From Thermodesulfobacteriota bacterium (GTDB lineage Bacteria; Desulfobacterota; QYQD01), in contig JAVHLC010000001.1 of the NCBI GenBank assembly GCA_031082315.1, positions 338,501 through 402,500 of the forward strand: DNA of 64,000 bases. Direction: 5' to 3'. This document shows, piece by piece, positions 55,998-64,000 of this stretch (its first letter is position 1; the number at the start of each line of letters is the position of its first letter). Under the pieces are notes generated by a model. That model was not told the origin of the DNA. It ran no database searches and was given only the letters and a program-made list of their open reading frames with translations. The position numbers were made by a program, and so were the translations under genes.

Positions 55998-56705
55998 ATG
56001 TATGATAGTGAGTCAGCTCGGTTCTGGGGAAAACAGAAACCACCGGTGTACCTCCAGCTTTTCTGGCACGACGAGCCCGGTTGGATAGATCTCGTCCAAG
56101 ACCATCACTATCCAGAGCTGTGGGTGCTACACGATCACTTGGCCGCCAATTCACCCGCTACTGGTCGGTACGACGAAACCCCCTTTGAGCTTGCTCGGAG
56201 CCTTGACGATTTCGGCTACCGGAAGTGGCACAAGGGGCAGTATTCAGACAAGTACGCCGACCTGACGGCGCAATGGGTGGGCGATGACAGTTCGGTGCAT
56301 GCGGAACAGGACGACATTCTCACGCGCTTGTCCCCGCAATTTCCAAGCGAACCGGGAAACTACCTCTACTTCCTCATATCTCGTAGAAGCGGTGTCGATC
56401 GCGTCGTTTACGTCGGGAAGGCAGACGGTCCGAAGGGCATGCGCGATCGCTTCCTCCGAAACGACCACACTGGCTATCATGGCGACTGCAGGAGTACCAC
56501 CACAAACGGATCCGACAAGACTCTGTTTCTGAGGATTCGACTCAAATCCGCCGAGCTTCGCCGCCGGGGAGTCGAGCGGGTGAATTGGACTGAGTTGACC
56601 GAGAGCGTATCCAAAACAGAGAAGGCGTTGCGACGGTACAAGCTGGCCTGTATCGAGAAAGCGGTTGGCGTCAAGCTGGCGAGGGATCCTGTCAATTCTT
56701 GCTAG
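55998..56705 (+). CDS. GIY-YIG-like nuclease-fold protein, cassette-borne
   Basis: 235 residues. The segment GNYLYFLIS then DRVVYVGKADG then GMRDRFLRNDH has the layout of a GIY-YIG nuclease (YLYFL for GIY, VYVGK for YIG, arginine and histidine following), and a glutamate in TEKALRRYKLACIEKAVG could be the last catalytic residue. It starts 11 bases after the attC site, behind GAGGGG. No attC was found after it. Role unknown; defence or phage-related is possible. Confidence 0.55.
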   Translation: MYDSESARFWGKQKPPVYLQLFWHDEPGWIDLVQDHHYPELWVLHDHLAANSPATGRYDETPFELARSLDDFGYRKWHKGQYSDKYADLTAQWVGDDSSVHAEQDDILTRLSPQFPSEPGNYLYFLISRRSGVDRVVYVGKADGPKGMRDRFLRNDHTGYHGDCRSTTTNGSDKTLFLRIRLKSAELRRRGVERVNWTELTESVSKTEKALRRYKLACIEKAVGVKLARDPVNSC

Positions 56706-56812
56706 CGAGAAACAATGTGGCCAGTTATGTAAATATGCTTTTTTTGTTTTGTTTGGTGAATACGTCAAGGACTACGTCTCCTTGAACCAGTTCGCCGCAT
56801 AGGAGAAGATGC

Positions 56813-57082
56813 ATGAGCAAGGTGAGGAAAACAACCATAGAAGTCAAGGGAACCGCTATTACTGTTCTCAACTTCGTTACTGACGACTATATTTCCCTGA
56901 CGGATATCGCCAAACACAAAGAGCCGGATCGCTCGGATCATGTTATCCAAAACTGGATGAGAAACCGCCATACCATTGAGTTTTTAGGCGTATGGGAGCG
57001 GTTGAATAATATCGAATTTAAACCCCTCGAATTCGAGGGGTTTAGAAAAAAGTTTGGTTTCAACCCACGGCGCCTGCGCTGA
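56813..57082 (+). CDS. KilA-N domain protein, truncated
   Basis: 89 residues: VTDDYISLTDIAKHKEPDRSD is the DNA-binding KilA-N start, followed by VIQNWMRNRHTIEFLGVWER and FKPLEFEGFRKKFGFN. Full proteins run to about 270 residues; this one stops after the first domain. Remains of an unrelated Bro-N gene lie directly after it. ATG at 56813 with AGGAGAAG 7 bases upstream. A phage or mobile-element gene in decay. Confidence 0.7.
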   Translation: MSKVRKTTIEVKGTAITVLNFVTDDYISLTDIAKHKEPDRSDHVIQNWMRNRHTIEFLGVWERLNNIEFKPLEFEGFRKKFGFNPRRLR

Positions 57083-57107
57083 AACAAATCAAGGGATAAC
57101 CTTTTCA

Positions 57108-57230
57108 CGCACGAGGGGCTGGTTAAAGAAAGAAGGCAATGAGTCGGTTACAACATGTAACCGACTGAAAATGGAAGCTGCAGGCGGTAAGACTAACAAA
57201 AGGGAGTGGACATATTTTGGACGCAAGTAA
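57108..57230 (+). pseudogene. Bro-N domain remnant
   Basis: One frame reads GWLKKEGNESVTTCNRLKM, then EAAGGKTNKREW, the middle of a Bro-N protein (compare VTNCHQLKL in the remnant at 24.6 kb). No start and no body are left. The VTTCN codons form a perfect 10-bp inverted repeat at 57142-57166 (AGTCGGTTAC ... GTAACCGACT), which is therefore explained by coding history and not needed as a terminator. Confidence 0.6.
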
Positions 57231-57576
57231 GCTGATAGAAAAGATCAAATCTCATCCAAAAATTGCGGACGCGGGAATGATCCTGTGCCATAATGGCCTG
57301 GTGCGCGCGACTTCGCGCGGGGGACAGAAAGTCTCAGCCGTGGAAGTAAAAGTAGATCAACAAAGACTGGCAAAGGTCTTGCAGGAGATAAAGAAACAGC
57401 CCGGCATAGTTGAATTTTTGGCAGAGGTAAGGGAAGGCCGGTTTTCTGTCGGCGATGACCTGATGATCCTGGTCATCGCCGGTGATTTTCGGGAAAACGT
57501 GATTGCAGCTATGACGGAGGCGATAAATTTTATTAAAAAGAATGTGGTAACGAAAAAGGAGATCTTCGCTGCATGA
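57217..57576 (+). CDS. MoaE-like protein (divergent molybdopterin synthase large subunit)
   Basis: 119 residues. GMILCHNGLVRATSRGGQKV, with VEVKVDQQRL and EVREGRFSVGDDLMILVIAG, follows the MoaE pattern (VGTVRxxxxGxxV ... GxLxVGE). It is shorter than usual (140-150) and the C-terminal KKE is present in VVTKKEIFAA, so the active lysine may be kept. Start TTG at 57217 behind GGGAG. No other molybdenum cofactor genes are near. It could be a MoaE relative with another job. Confidence 0.7.
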   Translation: MDASKLIEKIKSHPKIADAGMILCHNGLVRATSRGGQKVSAVEVKVDQQRLAKVLQEIKKQPGIVEFLAEVREGRFSVGDDLMILVIAGDFRENVIAAMTEAINFIKKNVVTKKEIFAA

Positions 57577-57604
57577 ACCCCGCGGGCCTAAACCTAATTT
57601 TTCT

Positions 57605-58381
57605 CTAAGACAGCTTTTCGTTGATTAGCCCGGCCACTTTCTCCCCGGAAAGAAGCATCCCGCCAAAAATAGGACCCATGCGGTAAGAGCCAAAGGTGGC
57701 ATTGGCAGCCATGCCCGTCACAAATACCCCCGGAAAGGCTTCCTTTGTATTTTTCAGTGTATTTTCCTCGGCGATATCTGCCCACATGGATTTTTCGCCG
57801 ATAACACGACCGGTTTCCGTAAGCAGATTAGCCCCCACCTTTCGCTCGATAACCTTCATGACCTCGGTGGCATGTCCGGTAGCGTCCACCACATACTGCG
57901 CCCGTATAGCCAGGGGATCGACGTGAAGGCCGGCCATATCCACGGCCGTCCAATTTATTACCAGCCCGCACACCCTGTTTTCGCGTACCATAACATCTTC
58001 CACGGTTATACAGTTAAAGACCCGGGCTCCGGCCTGGCAGGCGCGAGAGCAGAGCGTGGTGACCGCTTCCACGGCATCTGCCGTGTAATAGCCGTCTTCA
58101 TAATCTGCCGTTCTAATTCCCAGCTCGTCTAAAATGCGTTTTCCTTCCTTCTGCACGACTATCTCGTTAAAAAGCATGCCACCGCCCCACATGCCTCCGC
58201 CTATACTCAATTTGCGCTCGAATATGGCGACCTTCCTTCCGGCCTTGGCCAGGCGATAAGCCGCAAGCATTCCGGACGGCCCGGCGCCCACTATGGCTAC
58301 ATCTAATTCCATACAAGAAGAGAATTTTTCAAAGTACCGGTTTAATATAGCCTTGCTGATAACAATTTCATCTAACGGCAT
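57605..58381 (-). CDS. thi4: Thiazole synthase, Thi4 family (sulfide-dependent type)
   Basis: Makes the adenylated thiazole moiety of thiamine from NAD, glycine and a sulfur source. A FAD/NAD-like fold begins [18 protein letters not shown] at 29-46; [12 protein letters not shown] follows. Yeast Thi4 gives up its own cysteine; archaeal and bacterial types have histidine at that place and use free sulfide. Here His153 occupies it (GLHVDP). Length 258. GGAGGAAGTAAC precedes ATG. No TPP riboswitch or other thi genes were seen nearby. Converges on the MoaE-like gene. Confidence 0.9.
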   Translation of the reverse strand: MPLDEIVISKAILNRYFEKFSSCMELDVAIVGAGPSGMLAAYRLAKAGRKVAIFERKLSIGGGMWGGGMLFNEIVVQKEGKRILDELGIRTADYEDGYYTADAVEAVTTLCSRACQAGARVFNCITVEDVMVRENRVCGLVINWTAVDMAGLHVDPLAIRAQYVVDATGHATEVMKVIERKVGANLLTETGRVIGEKSMWADIAEENTLKNTKEAFPGVFVTGMAANATFGSYRMGPIFGGMLLSGEKVAGLINEKLS

Positions 58382-58544
58382 GTTACTTCCTCCAAAAAGG
58401 CAAAATCAACCCCAGAATAAGTTGGTCTAAATTATGTACTGGCCGGACAGCTTCTTTATAAAGAAACCGCAGAGTTACTTAACAGGATTCATCAGTCGTG
58501 TCAAATTTAATTTGGCAATATTCCCCGGAGTTAGGTATAAATAA

Positions 58545-58702
58545 GTTAGTGTTCATCCGGAAACTACCGTTTCCGAATTCACGCTTACAGCGATCAGCTT
58601 TCAGCCGTCAGCAAAAATCTAAGATAAACAACATATTAAGCTGAATGCTGATAGCTGAGTACCGACTGCTCCATCCAGAAAACCGGGGTTTTCGGATGGG
58701 AA
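58545..58702. repeat. GTTTCCGGAT-hairpin repeat, copy R4 (inverted core)
   Basis: TTAGTGTTCATCCGGAAAC, TACC, GTTTCCGAAT on the left; core with GCTTTCAGCCGTCAGC and AAGATAAACAACAT (the inverse of the TGTTGTTTATCTT core); CCAGAAAACCGGGGTTTTCGG on the right. It is followed at once by the IS630-like element. Confidence 0.75.
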
Positions 58703-58870
58703 CTAGTGTAGTGTTACAGTAATATTTTTACAAGCATGGAGATTCATGCTATTGAAGACTATCTTTGCGTAACTAACGCAAATCCCAAGCCATTCGTTTG
58801 GGCTAAAAACGTTGACGCCATTTTGAAAAAGGCCGCTCATTGTAAAGCCGTTACTGTAACATTACACTAG
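58703..58870 (+). mobile_element. IS630-derived miniature element with transposase tail
   Basis: Inverted ends of about 22 bases (one mismatch) starting CTAGTGTAGTGTTACAG and ending CTGTAACATTACACTAG. IS630 is known to insert at CTAG, duplicating TA. Inside, ATG at 58736 to TAG at 58868 encodes 44 residues including YLCVTNANPKPFVWAKNVDA, the conserved C-terminal part of IS630-family transposases. The catalytic DDE part is gone, so this is an internally deleted copy. Confidence 0.78.
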
Positions 58871-58899
58871 TTGCCAGTTAGATTAGAGAGGAGGAAGAG

Positions 58900-59589
58900 A
58901 TGTCGGAAAACCCAAAACTGTTTAAAAAGTGCCCTGGTTGTTCAAAGAGCGGGTCAGAAGATATTGGCGATTTAATGCCACAATGGCGGCATGTTAAGGA
59001 CCGGATTAAGATTATTCTGTGGCCATTGGCAGCGGCGCTTTTTATTGTGGCCGGCTGGGCCGGTTGGACAGCTTATACCGGTCACAGTAATGCCGAGGCC
59101 CTGGCTATGTATGAAAAGGCTATAAGGCAAAGACCAGATCAAATGACCCCGGCATTGGAGAAGCTGGCGAGAGAATACCCGGATACGAAAGCCGGCCTGC
59201 TGGCATGGCTGGAAATCGGCAATATTTATTACAGAGAGGGTAAGTTAGACCGGGCGATAAGGGCTTATGAAAGCTCTCTGGAGGGGTTGCCGGAAGACCA
59301 CGCCCTGCGTCCCGTTATTTCGCTCTCCCTGGGGTATTGCTTTAAAATGAAAAGAGATTACCCCGCTGCCCTTCGATATTTTGGCATGGCCGCTACGCCT
59401 GACGGAGATCTGACAGGATTAGCCAACCTTTCTCTAGGTCGTACCTACAGGATGATGGGTGACTCAGCCCGTGCTGTCGATGCTTATAAAAAGGTCTTGT
59501 CCATGGATGGCTTTAAGAATCCCTATCGGCCACTGGCGGAGTGGGAAATAGCCCAGCTGACCGGGCCAAAAGTATCGCCTGATAGCTAA
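58900..59589 (+). CDS. TPR-repeat membrane protein
   Basis: 229 residues. The short cytosolic start contains CPGC (possible zinc knuckle), then one membrane helix at about 38-58 (IILWPLAAALFIVAGWAGW). Several tetratricopeptide repeats follow (EIGNIYYREGKLDRAIRAYE, SLGYCFKMKRDYPAALRYF, SLGRTYRMMGDSARAVDAYK). This resembles the YfgM/tetratricopeptide group that works near the Sec translocon, but a firm role cannot be given. GGAGGAAG precedes ATG at 58900. Next genes are zapB and zapA. Confidence 0.8.
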   Translation: MSENPKLFKKCPGCSKSGSEDIGDLMPQWRHVKDRIKIILWPLAAALFIVAGWAGWTAYTGHSNAEALAMYEKAIRQRPDQMTPALEKLAREYPDTKAGLLAWLEIGNIYYREGKLDRAIRAYESSLEGLPEDHALRPVISLSLGYCFKMKRDYPAALRYFGMAATPDGDLTGLANLSLGRTYRMMGDSARAVDAYKKVLSMDGFKNPYRPLAEWEIAQLTGPKVSPDS

Positions 59590-59598
59590 GGAAATACC

Positions 59599-59628
59599 TT
59601 GACTTTTCAAAGTTAGAACGATTATATT
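59599..59628 (+). promoter_or_regulatory. Promoter of the zapB-zapA-6S RNA unit
   Basis: TTGACT (59599-59604), 18-base spacer, TATATT (59623-59628), 37 bases before zapB. It follows closely on the stop of the TPR gene. Confidence 0.5.
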
Positions 59629-59664
59629 TCAATTGAAAGGGTCGATAAAAGAAAGGTTCAAAAG

Positions 59665-59895
59665 ATGGGCGCTGAGGACTTTGGCCGGTTAGAAGAGCGG
59701 GTTGAAAAACTGCTCGCTGCTTATAATGATTTAAAAATGGAGAAGGCAGAATTACAGGGCATTCAAGGGAGATTGGAAGAAGAATTAAAAAGGCTTCAAA
59801 GCGAAAAAGAGCGGTTGCAGTCTGAGCGGGATGAGGTATGTGCGAGGATAAACTCGTTATTAGGCAAGCTAGAGGAGATCGACGTTTCTGTATAG
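59665..59895 (+). CDS. zapB: ZapB-like coiled-coil cell-division protein
   Basis: 76 residues, almost all one coiled coil: EERVEKLLAAYNDLKMEKAE, then LQGIQGRLEEELKRLQSEKE. Such small proteins upstream of zapA are the ZapB partner of the FtsZ ring. Low-complexity coils match many families, so the name rests on size and the zapA neighbour 27 bases downstream. Confidence 0.7.
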   Translation: MGAEDFGRLEERVEKLLAAYNDLKMEKAELQGIQGRLEEELKRLQSEKERLQSERDEVCARINSLLGKLEEIDVSV

Positions 59896-59922
59896 ATTTG
59901 TATTTGCCCTGTGGTAGGTTGA

Positions 59923-60201
59923 GTGACTAGGATAATCACGGTTGAGATACTTGGTCAGGAGTTTCAGTTTAGAGTTGCCCCTCAGCGTGAGGATGCAGAG
60001 GACATCGTGAATTATTTAAAGGCCAAGGTTGAAGAGGTACAGGCCAGGGTTAAAAATATATCTGACCACAAAATAATTATGCTGGCCGCCCTGGATATAG
60101 CCAGCGATTATTATCAGATTAAGAAGGAGTTCGAAGATTATCGCGGCGTTATGACCGAGAAGTCAAAGAGGCTGATAGAGGTAATCGATACACAAACTTA
60201 A
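59923..60201 (+). CDS. zapA: Cell division protein ZapA
   Basis: 92 residues: VEILGQEFQFRVAPQREDAE is the ZapA-type start, with DIVNYLKAKVEEVQARVK and MLAALDIASDYYQIKKE as the coiled tail. It bundles FtsZ filaments early in division. Start GTG at 59923. In many Proteobacteria the 6S RNA gene lies directly behind zapA, as here. Confidence 0.88.
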   Translation: MTRIITVEILGQEFQFRVAPQREDAEDIVNYLKAKVEEVQARVKNISDHKIIMLAALDIASDYYQIKKEFEDYRGVMTEKSKRLIEVIDTQT

Positions 60202-60206
60202 TGGAA

Positions 60207-60390
60207 GTTCCCCCTGCGATGTTGGTGACTAGTGGTATTTTTGAGCCAACATTGTCGGCCTAGGGAGTCGCCATGGATCCGGAGGGCACGGCTCTGCTTA
60301 CAAGCGGAGAAAGCCTGAAAGAGTACAGCGACGCCCACTTAAGAGACTAGGTTCGATAAATCTACTAGCACGGCATTGGGGCGGGGGGAT
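60207..60390 (+). ncRNA. ssrS: 6S RNA
   Basis: Binds sigma70 RNA polymerase in stationary phase by mimicking an open promoter. Evidence is position (6 bases after zapA) and structure: the 5' arm TTCCCCCTGCGATG (60208-60221) faces the 3' arm CATTGGGGCGGGGGGA (60374-60389). The 5' strand continues GTTGGTGACTAGTGG, and GAGCCAACATTG resembles the GAGCCGATATT block of known 6S RNAs. Ends are approximate; length about 184 fits. No ORF is inside. Confidence 0.78.
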
Positions 60391-60764
60391 TTAGCAATAT
60401 CCCGCAAGGGTTTACATATAAACCAAGTTAAAAGATGATAACGGGTGACTGTACAAGGAAAGAAGGCTGGATTTGTCAGGGCTGCTTGATGGTATCCAGT
60501 ATTGTTTTTTGGTTAATGGTCTTGAGTTTTAAAAGGCGCGCGAGTATGGCTAACAATAGTGGTTGAGATCAAATTAATAAGATGTACTCTTAAAAGGGTT
60601 AAGCCTTGACCTGTGCTTTCCTGACCTGAAACATTAACGACCGATCCTCTTTCCATCTTCTCTCCTTTATACCCGTCATCTTGCTTATCTATGTGTAATA
60701 ATCGCTTTATCTTGCGGCTGAACCGGTATCACTAAATTTAATCAGCAAAGGGGGTGCTTGGCAT
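60391..60764. other. Spacer between 6S RNA and rny
   Basis: 374 bases without a gene. It must hold the 6S terminator and the rny promoter, but no textbook pair of boxes is convincing. TTGACC near 60607 and TAATAA near 60696 are possible parts. No riboswitch fold was recognised. Confidence 0.4.
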
Positions 60765-62330
60765 TTGAGCACTACACTGGTAATTGTATCTTTCGTTATA
60801 TTGGCTGCCTGTCTGGGGGCCGTTCTGGGCTTTTTAATCCGTAAAAAAGTAGTAGAAGCCAAGCTGGAATCCGCCGAGAGATTGGCTGAAAGGATTATTG
60901 AGGAGGCCAAAAAGAAGGGCGAGACCGAACGCCGGGAGGCCACTCTACAGGCTAGAGATGAACTTTACCAAACGAAGCTGGAACTGGAAAAAGAGGCTAA
61001 GGAAAGAAAGGCCGAGCTGCAGCTTATAGAAAAACGCCTGGCGCAAAAGGAGGAAAACTTTGATAATAAGCTCGCCCTCATGGATCAAAAAGAACTGGAT
61101 AACATGCGGAGGGAAAAGGAGCTACAACGTCAGGAAAAGCTGATCGCCGAAAAGGCACAAGAGTATCACGTATTGATGGAGGAAGAAAGACGACAGCTTG
61201 AAAGGATATCCGGGCTTTCTACAGAAGAGGCCAAGGGACTTTTTCTCCAGCAGGTTGAAGAAGAGGCGCGGACGGATGCGGCCAAGTTGTTGAAAAAAAT
61301 AGAGAACGATACCAAAGAAACCGCGGATAAAAAGGCAAAAGAGATAATTTCCCTGGCGGTTGCGCGCTATGCCGGAGATTATGTCGCTGAAAAGACGGTT
61401 TCTGTGGTGAATTTGCCTAATGAGGAGATGAAGGGGCGAATTATCGGGCGTGAAGGGCGTAATATCAGGGCCATTGAGGCCGCTACCGGCGTGGATTTGA
61501 TCATTGATGATACGCCGGAGGCGGTTATCCTGTCCGGATTCAATCCCGTTCGGCGTGAAGTGGCCAGGATAGCCCTGGAGAGATTAATAGCAGATGGACG
61601 GATACACCCGGCCCGGATAGAGGAAGTTGTGGAAAAAGTGGGCCAGGAGGTGGAGGTGTCCATAAAAGAGGCCGGAGAGCAGGCCACCTTTGATGTCGGG
61701 GTGCATGGCTTCCATCCGGAGTTGGTTAAGCTTATCGGTAAGCTCAAATATCGAACCAGCTACGGGCAGAACATGTTGCAACACTCGTTGGAGGTTGCTT
61801 TTTTGTGCGGTATTATGGCTGCTGAACTGGGATTGAACATCAAGAGGGCCAAGAGGGTTGGCTTATTACATGACATAGGTAAGGCCGTGGATCACGAGAT
61901 AGAGGGACCCCATGCCTTGATCGGCGCTGACCTGGCTAAAAAGCATGGCGAGTCCGGTCAGGTTGTAAACGCTATTGCGGCCCACCATGAAGACGTTCCT
62001 CCGGAGAGTGTTCTGGCTGTCCTGGTTCAGGCGGCCGACGCCTTGTCCGGGGCCAGGCCCGGCGCCAGGAAGGAAACCCTGGAAAGCTATGTTCAGCGGC
62101 TGACTGACCTGGAGAGGATTGCAAATTCTTGTCCCGGTGTTAATAAGTCTTTTGCCATACAGGCCGGCCGGGAAGTGCGAATTATTGTGGATAGCGGGGC
62201 GGTTTCAGATGCCGCTGCCGTCTTAATGTGCCGGGATATTGCTAAAAAGATAGAATCTGAGATGACGTATCCGGGACAGATCAAGGTAACCGTCATAAGG
62301 GAAACCAGGGCTGTAGAATATGCCAAGTAA
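60765..62330 (+). CDS. rny: Ribonuclease Y
   Basis: Membrane-anchored endoribonuclease that starts mRNA decay. One N-terminal membrane helix ([20 protein letters not shown]) leads into a long coiled coil (residues ~30-200), a KH domain ([19 protein letters not shown]) and an HD domain ([12 protein letters not shown]). Length 521 is standard. Start TTG at 60765 behind AAAGGGGGTG. The last 11 bases overlap the ymdB-type gene; the rny-ymdB pair is widely conserved. Confidence 0.95.
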   Translation: MSTTLVIVSFVILAACLGAVLGFLIRKKVVEAKLESAERLAERIIEEAKKKGETERREATLQARDELYQTKLELEKEAKERKAELQLIEKRLAQKEENFDNKLALMDQKELDNMRREKELQRQEKLIAEKAQEYHVLMEEERRQLERISGLSTEEAKGLFLQQVEEEARTDAAKLLKKIENDTKETADKKAKEIISLAVARYAGDYVAEKTVSVVNLPNEEMKGRIIGREGRNIRAIEAATGVDLIIDDTPEAVILSGFNPVRREVARIALERLIADGRIHPARIEEVVEKVGQEVEVSIKEAGEQATFDVGVHGFHPELVKLIGKLKYRTSYGQNMLQHSLEVAFLCGIMAAELGLNIKRAKRVGLLHDIGKAVDHEIEGPHALIGADLAKKHGESGQVVNAIAAHHEDVPPESVLAVLVQAADALSGARPGARKETLESYVQRLTDLERIANSCPGVNKSFAIQAGREVRIIVDSGAVSDAAAVLMCRDIAKKIESEMTYPGQIKVTVIRETRAVEYAK

Positions 62331-63132
62331 GATCAGGGTCTTATTTATTGGAGACATCATAGGCAGCCCCGGCCGCAATGGTGTGCGTCATCTCGTACCG
62401 GAGATAGTCGGGAGTTACGGCATAGATCTGGTTATAGCTAACGGCGAGAATGCGGCCGGAGGCATCGGGATAACGCCGCAGGTGGCGGATGAGCTTTTGG
62501 GTAATGGGATACATGTATTGACTTCGGGCAACCATGTCTGGGCCAAAAAGGAGATATCGGGATATTTGTCAGGAAGTGAGCGACTGCTGCGACCCGCTAA
62601 TTATCCTCCTGGCCTGCCTGGGCGAGGCGGTACGGTGATCCGTACGCGGGGAGGATATCCCATCGGCGTTCTTAACCTTCAGGGACGGGTATATATGGGT
62701 AACCTGGATTGTCCTTTTCGCGTGGCAGAAAAGGAGATTGAAACACTAAAGAAAGAAGTCAAGATCGTAATATTAGATTTTCATGCCGAGGCCACTTCAG
62801 AAAAAGTGGCTCTGGGATGGTTTCTGGACGGCCGGATAAGCGCTGTCTTAGGCACGCATACCCATATACAGACGGCTGATGAGAGGATATTGCCTCAGGG
62901 GACTGCCTATATAACCGATGTCGGCATGACCGGCTCTGTGGATTCGGTTATAGGCATGAAGAAGGAAATAGCCATCGAGCGATTTCTTACTCAGGTACCC
63001 CGTAAGCTGGAGGTGGCTAAGAAGGATATACAATTGCAGGGGGTTGTTTTAGAGATAGACAAGGAATCGGGCGGCTGTACGCGAATAGAAAGGGTACGGG
63101 CCGGGCTTGAAAAAGAAGGGGCGAGGGATTAG
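62320..63132 (+). CDS. ymdB: YmdB-type metallophosphodiesterase (TIGR00282)
   Basis: Calcineurin-like phosphodiesterase; B. subtilis YmdB cleaves cyclic nucleotides and affects biofilm and motility choices. Motifs: [51 protein letters not shown], holding the two-metal ligands (Asp, Asn, His). Length 270 is typical. Overlaps rny by 11 bases. Confidence 0.93.
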   Translation: MPSKIRVLFIGDIIGSPGRNGVRHLVPEIVGSYGIDLVIANGENAAGGIGITPQVADELLGNGIHVLTSGNHVWAKKEISGYLSGSERLLRPANYPPGLPGRGGTVIRTRGGYPIGVLNLQGRVYMGNLDCPFRVAEKEIETLKKEVKIVILDFHAEATSEKVALGWFLDGRISAVLGTHTHIQTADERILPQGTAYITDVGMTGSVDSVIGMKKEIAIERFLTQVPRKLEVAKKDIQLQGVVLEIDKESGGCTRIERVRAGLEKEGARD

Positions 63133-63136
63133 ATTA

Positions 63137-64000
63137 ATGAGCGCCAGGGATATCGAGTCCGCTGTTGCCGGTATCAGGCGGGGAGCGGTTGAGATTATAC
63201 AAGAGGATGAGCTGCGGCGTAAGTTACTGGAGTCGGAGAAAACAGGTGTCCCCCTGAAGGTCAAGGCCGGTTTTGACCCGACGGCGCCGGACTTACACCT
63301 GGGCCATACCGTACTGATACAGAAGATGAAGCACTTTCAGGACCTAGGCCATGAGATTTTCTTTCTAATTGGTGATTATACCGGAATGATCGGCGATCCT
63401 TCGGGTAAGTCAGAGACCCGAAAGGCCTTGACCCGTGAAGAGGTGGCCGCTAATGCGGAAACCTATAAAGAACAAATATTCAAGATACTGGACCCGGAAA
63501 AGACGAAGATAGTTTTCAATAGCGCGTGGATGGAAAAACTGTCCGCCATGCAGCTCATTGAGCTGGCTGCACAATATACCGTAGCACGGATGTTGGAGCG
63601 AGAGGATTTCCACAAACGTTTTGTGACCCAGAAGCCCATTAGTATCCATGAGTTCCTATATCCATTGATGCAAGGATACGACTCTGTTGCCTTAAGGGCC
63701 GATGTAGAGATCGGGGGAACCGATCAGAAATTTAACCTGCTGGTAGGGCGCGAGCTGCAAAGGCTATACGGGCAAGATCCCCAGGTAGTTATAACCATGC
63801 CGCTTTTAGAGGGGCTGGACGGTGTGAACAAAATGAGCAAGTCTCTTAACAACTATATAGGTATCACTGAGTCGTCTAAAGAGATGTTCGGTAAGATCAT
63901 GTCTGTCTCAGATGAACTAATGTTTCGTTATTATGAGTTGTTGAGCGATGTTGCTGCCTTGGAAGTAGATCAGTTGAAGGAAAAAATGGTTTCGGGTGAG
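63137..64000 (+). CDS. tyrS: Tyrosyl-tRNA synthetase (3' end outside window)
   Basis: Class I synthetase. ATG at 63137, 4 bases after the ymdB stop; the frame is open to the window end (288 codons of about 400). The HIGH motif is HLGH in [13 protein letters not shown], and KMSKS appears exactly in [26 protein letters not shown] is the family GxxxGDPSG part. Co-transcription with rny-ymdB is likely from the spacing. Confidence 0.95.
   Translation, partial: MSARDIESAVAGIRRGAVEIIQEDELRRKLLESEKTGVPLKVKAGFDPTAPDLHLGHTVLIQKMKHFQDLGHEIFFLIGDYTGMIGDPSGKSETRKALTREEVAANAETYKEQIFKILDPEKTKIVFNSAWMEKLSAMQLIELAAQYTVARMLEREDFHKRFVTQKPISIHEFLYPLMQGYDSVALRADVEIGGTDQKFNLLVGRELQRLYGQDPQVVITMPLLEGLDGVNKMSKSLNNYIGITESSKEMFGKIMSVSDELMFRYYELLSDVAALEVDQLKEKMVSGE

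Noticed and set aside
57142..57166. Rho-independent terminator from a perfect 10-bp hairpin
   Set aside because: No T run follows and the sequence is part of a recognisable Bro-N coding remnant.
58382..58560. Possible TPP riboswitch ahead of thi4
   Set aside because: No CTGAGA-type core or paired arms were found on the minus strand.

Overview
The window reads as a chromosomal segment of an anaerobic Deltaproteobacteria/Desulfobacterota-type bacterium. This is an inference from gene content: DksA, a gyrase/clamp cluster, a fused BadF-type acyl-CoA dehydratase activase, DUF116, a stand-alone AmmeMemoRadiSam radical SAM enzyme, RNase Y with a YmdB-type phosphodiesterase, 6S RNA directly behind zapA, HDOD/GGDEF signalling genes and a GH57 glycosidase. 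The gene order matches no genome I can name, and species cannot be set from the sequence alone.

Layout. 0-3 kb: a glycerate kinase (5' end missing) abuts a convergent glycosyltransferase, followed by tRNA-Gly and two tRNA-Ser genes. 2.9-10 kb: gpsA, gyrA, gyrB and dnaN all read leftwards. 10.0-10.65 kb is a very AT-rich spacer, the best oriC candidate here, and dksA, GH57, galT and a two-component pair diverge rightwards from it. 16-29 kb: tRNA-Thr, ilvD-amrS, an iron alcohol dehydrogenase, uppP, a DegP-type protease, terB and asnS, then a graveyard of broken genes (24.5-26.3 kb), then polX and a methyltransferase. 29-37.5 kb: a leftward housekeeping group galU-priA-def-fmt-DUF116-rsmB, followed by rpe. 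37.7-41.5 kb: a J-domain/MinD fusion, a small partner protein, an HDOD protein and a GGDEF protein. 41.5-44.2 kb: an accessory island with two toxin-antitoxin pairs and a miniature transposon. 44.2-51.1 kb: a tight rightward run of a 57-residue HTH protein, a radical SAM protein, a giant activase and RNase G. 51.2-57.2 kb: LOG, small unknowns and an SDR, then a second accessory patch with a DUF4143 ATPase and integron-like cassettes. 57.2-64 kb: a MoaE-like protein, thi4, TPR protein, zapB-zapA-6S RNA, rny-ymdB and tyrS (3' end missing).

The most unusual content lies outside the core genes. A dispersed repeat that carries a promoter (near 26.0, 53.8 and 55.4 kb) points each time at an accessory gene. 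In two copies it ends exactly at a GTTA core, behind which a cassette-like gene begins, and an attC-like hairpin follows that gene. No integron integrase is in the window. A separate ~150-bp repeat family with GTTTCCGGAT hairpins occurs at four places. There are also an IS630-derived miniature element that still encodes a transposase tail, a 266-bp element with perfect 16-bp terminal inverted repeats, and a HepT/MntA pair flanked by 46-bp direct repeats copied from the 3' end of the GGDEF gene. Several genes missing from simple ORF lists are recorded: the 57-aa HTH protein, a 53-aa cysteine-rich protein, an FmdB protein whose start codon reads ACG, and remnants of Bro-N, BrnT-like and Fic-type genes.
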